Below, one piece after another: positions 61,819 to 64,000 of a stretch of DNA of 64,000 bases. Source of the DNA: Catenovulum agarivorans YM01. Lineage in GTDB: Bacteria; Pseudomonadota; Gammaproteobacteria; Enterobacterales; Alteromonadaceae. Location of the stretch: assembly GCF_000281085.1 (NCBI RefSeq), contig NZ_JH767523.1, positions 62,001 to 126,000 on the forward strand. The letters are read 5' to 3'. Within the stretch, counting starts at the first letter, position 1; the number at the start of each line of letters is the position of its first letter. Below the pieces are notes generated by a model. The model was not told the DNA's origin. It did not search any database and was given only the letters and a program-made list of their open reading frames with translations. A program made the position numbers and the translations under genes.

Positions 61819-64000
61819 ATGAAAAAGAACATGGGTTTTGTCTTGCCACCGTTTTTATGTGTGGCGAGCGTCGGCTTTGTTTCTGCTAAAGGAATAGATG
61901 AAACCCAGCAAACTGAACAAGGTATAGAAGTCATCAAGGTTCATGCTGAAAAAAAAGCGAAAGAGTTATCTTCTGTATCTACGACTGTCAGTTTGTACAC
62001 ACAACAAGAGTTAGAAGATTTTAAACTGAAAGACACAACTGAACTGTCTACGTTAGCTGCTAACGTTAAAATAACGCAAAATGCAGCAGAAGGAACACCG
62101 CCGGCAATCAGTATACGTGGCGTGTCACTTTTGGACTACAACACTGCAAATACTGCACCAGTCGCAATATATGTTGATGATGCGGTTGGCGGTTCAGTTA
62201 ACCATCAAATTGTAAACTTATTTGATGTTAAGCAAGTAGAAATACTCAAAGGCCCTCAAGGTACATTGTTTGGCCGCAATACCACAGGTGGTGCAATACT
62301 GGTTTTTTCTAATGAACCAGAACAAGATTTTTCCGCCCATGTTAAAGCTGGTGGAGGTAATCAGGATTATCGACTTTTAGAGGCGATGTTAAATCAACCT
62401 TTAACCGATAATTCTGCCGCACGTATTGTGGTGAACCATCAAGAATATGACTATTCAACAATCAATCTTCACCCGCAAAGCCCTAAAGCTGGTTTAGAGC
62501 AAACCAATATTAGAGCTATGTATAAGTACAATGGTGACAATTGGGATTTGTTATTAAAAGCAAGAGCAGAAGATTGGCAAGGCAATGTTAAACCACCAGC
62601 GAATATTGGTGTTGTCGATGCAAGTGGCAATCCTTGTGCGCCAAACGATGCTGGCTCAACCAAGTGTTTTGACGGTTTTGGTTACAATGTGGGCACCAAT
62701 GATTTTCATGTAGTTAACGTAGATAACTTCAGCCCACATGAGACAGATGCGCACGGTTTTTCAGCAAAGCTAACGTTTGATTTAACTGACAATAGCCAAT
62801 TAATTTATATTGGTGCACTAAATCATTTACAACGTTATTCGGCGTATAATTGTGATGCAAGTCCGGCCGAATTGTGTAAAGGTGCATTAGGCGTAGAAAC
62901 AGATGCAATAAATCATGAAATTCGTCTAGAGAATAACTGGGAAAGTATTGCATGGACTATTGGTGCGTTTTATTTAAACGAAGAAATTAAGCAAGATAAC
63001 TTTAGTGATATTTTCCGCGCATTTCGCGGTTTAGGTATTTTACCTAATGAATATACAACAACTTTTTTATACGACAATGAATTAGAAGTTACAGCATCTT
63101 CTTTGTTTACTGAATTCGAATTTTCTTTGACTGAAAAGTGGTTTTTAAACCTAGGTGGCCGCTATACAGACGAATCAACTGAATATCATACGGTTTCGAG
63201 AGTCGATACAATTTTAGACAATAGTTTAAACGATGATTCAATTCTAACTGCAATTGGTTGTTTTTCTACTGGTGAGTCACACGCTAGTTCCTTTGGCGCA
63301 AATTGTCCGAACTGGGATTTAACTGGAAAAGTTAGCGACAATAATTTATCTGGAAGCGCGTCTGTGCGATATCAATTCAATTCAGGTTCAAATGTATATT
63401 ATACAGTCGCGAGTGGCTTCAAAAGTGGTGGTTACAATGCTGGGTTATTGGCAACAAAAGAAGAAGCTGAGCGCGCAGAATATGGTGCAGAGAAGTTGTT
63501 AGCTCATGAAATTGGTAGCAAAATTTCATTGAAAGAATATTCAAGCTTTATTCAAGCTAGCGCATTTTATTATGACTACACAGATCAACAAGTTTTCCAG
63601 AACCAACCGTCGGCAGTAGAAGGTGCACCACCCATTCAAGTGTTAGACAATGTTGGAAAATCAACTATTTACGGTGTAGACCTTGATTGGTATTTTAAAG
63701 CTTCAGAAGGTTTAAATACGCGTCTATCAATTGGCTATTTACCGAAAGCTGAAGCCGAGTTTGAAGATGCTGTTACAGGGGAAACTAAACGTAGCCGTCT
63801 ACCGTTGGCATCCAAGTGGAATGTGGGAGGTAGATTAAATTATACATTTAGTGATCTGTCCGTTATGATAGGATTTGATCATCAATCAGATTTTTATTTC
63901 GACCAAAATGAAAACCCTTATGCTGAACAAAAGGCTTTTACATTGTGGAACGCTGGGTTGATTTATAATATCTCAGACAACTTTGCTGTTAGAATTTGGG
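61819..64000 (+). CDS. TonB-dependent outer membrane receptor, 3' end beyond window
   Basis: A reading frame open for 727 codons to the right edge. It begins MKKNMGFVLPPFLCVASVGF (signal, cleavage near VSA), followed by a possible TonB box (IEVIKVHA) near residue 36. The plug domain has ISIRGVSLLDYN, VDDAVGG, VEILKGPQGTLFGRNTTGGA; the barrel follows with many aromatic strands such as LNLGGRYTDES. TonB receptors import siderophores, vitamins, glycans and lipophilic compounds. Since it follows the CrtC-like and FAD enzymes in the same direction, a substrate related to them is plausible. The expected length is about 750-800 residues, so only the end is missing. Confidence 0.93.
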   Translation, partial: MKKNMGFVLPPFLCVASVGFVSAKGIDETQQTEQGIEVIKVHAEKKAKELSSVSTTVSLYTQQELEDFKLKDTTELSTLAANVKITQNAAEGTPPAISIRGVSLLDYNTANTAPVAIYVDDAVGGSVNHQIVNLFDVKQVEILKGPQGTLFGRNTTGGAILVFSNEPEQDFSAHVKAGGGNQDYRLLEAMLNQPLTDNSAARIVVNHQEYDYSTINLHPQSPKAGLEQTNIRAMYKYNGDNWDLLLKARAEDWQGNVKPPANIGVVDASGNPCAPNDAGSTKCFDGFGYNVGTNDFHVVNVDNFSPHETDAHGFSAKLTFDLTDNSQLIYIGALNHLQRYSAYNCDASPAELCKGALGVETDAINHEIRLENNWESIAWTIGAFYLNEEIKQDNFSDIFRAFRGLGILPNEYTTTFLYDNELEVTASSLFTEFEFSLTEKWFLNLGGRYTDESTEYHTVSRVDTILDNSLNDDSILTAIGCFSTGESHASSFGANCPNWDLTGKVSDNNLSGSASVRYQFNSGSNVYYTVASGFKSGGYNAGLLATKEEAERAEYGAEKLLAHEIGSKISLKEYSSFIQASAFYYDYTDQQVFQNQPSAVEGAPPIQVLDNVGKSTIYGVDLDWYFKASEGLNTRLSIGYLPKAEAEFEDAVTGETKRSRLPLASKWNVGGRLNYTFSDLSVMIGFDHQSDFYFDQNENPYAEQKAFTLWNAGLIYNISDNFAVRIW

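Noticed and set aside
62469-62953. Minus-strand short frames opposite the TonB receptor
   Set aside because: The plus frame is an unbroken receptor with clear plug motifs; the minus frames are incidental.
1-64000. tRNA or rRNA genes, prophage, insertion sequences
   Set aside because: No cloverleaf-type or rRNA-like segment, transposase, integrase or phage structural gene was recognised on reading. A covariance-model search was not possible here.

Overview
The window is a stretch of AT-rich gammaproteobacterial chromosome. Its gene content and order fit a marine Alteromonadales-type bacterium: lolB-ispE-prs diverging from hemA-prfA-prmC, a complete ccmA-to-ccmI cluster preceded by a fliK-like/flhB-C-terminal pair, yggT-proC-yggS diverging from pilT-pilU, and many c-di-GMP, TonB and polysaccharide-related genes. 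The taxonomic placement is an inference from family content and not from a marker gene comparison. No rRNA, tRNA, CRISPR array, transposase, integrase or phage gene was recognised.

Layout. 1-417 is the start of ettA, cut by the left edge. 721-3741 is a large GGDEF-EAL sensor. 3797-11961 is mostly on the minus strand: an FKBP, an SDR, a lipoprotein, the MsrPQ methionine sulfoxide repair pair, a MscS channel, a ceramidase-like membrane enzyme, an orphan periplasmic binding protein and an alkaline phosphatase, with a WbuC cupin on plus. 12333-17198 has two small membrane-type ORFs, an AmpG-type permease, a cyclophilin and a porin/PstS-like pair, followed by a second GGDEF-EAL protein on minus (17227-19311). 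glnS and a YaeQ protein come next, then a sugar porter.

23485-33256 is the FliK-like/FlhB-C-terminal pair diverging from the nine-gene cytochrome c maturation operon, in which nearly every gene overlaps or abuts the next. A VOC protein, mlaA and dinB follow. 36087-36586 is a repeat-rich intergenic region with two 129-base direct repeats, each holding a perfect hairpin, and a separate 107-base palindromic element. Then come yggT-proC-yggS (minus), pilT-pilU (plus, twitching motility ATPases), and a minus-strand block with a LamG lipoprotein, a PL10-like pectate lyase and a second orphan binding protein. prs-ispE-lolB, hemA-prfA-prmC, an HD-GYP response regulator, SirB1, a BPSS1780-type membrane protein, a nitroreductase, YbgA, photolyase and HtpX follow.

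The right end (57567-64000) is the most accessory-looking part. It holds a CrtC/AttH lipocalin-type hydratase-like protein, a protein resembling the acetoacetate decarboxylase fold, a large FAD-dependent phytoene-desaturase-like enzyme and a TonB-dependent receptor that runs off the edge. The four are co-directional. I read them as a candidate isoprenoid or lipid uptake-and-modification locus, which is the best candidate here for an undescribed system. Its substrate cannot be read from the sequence.
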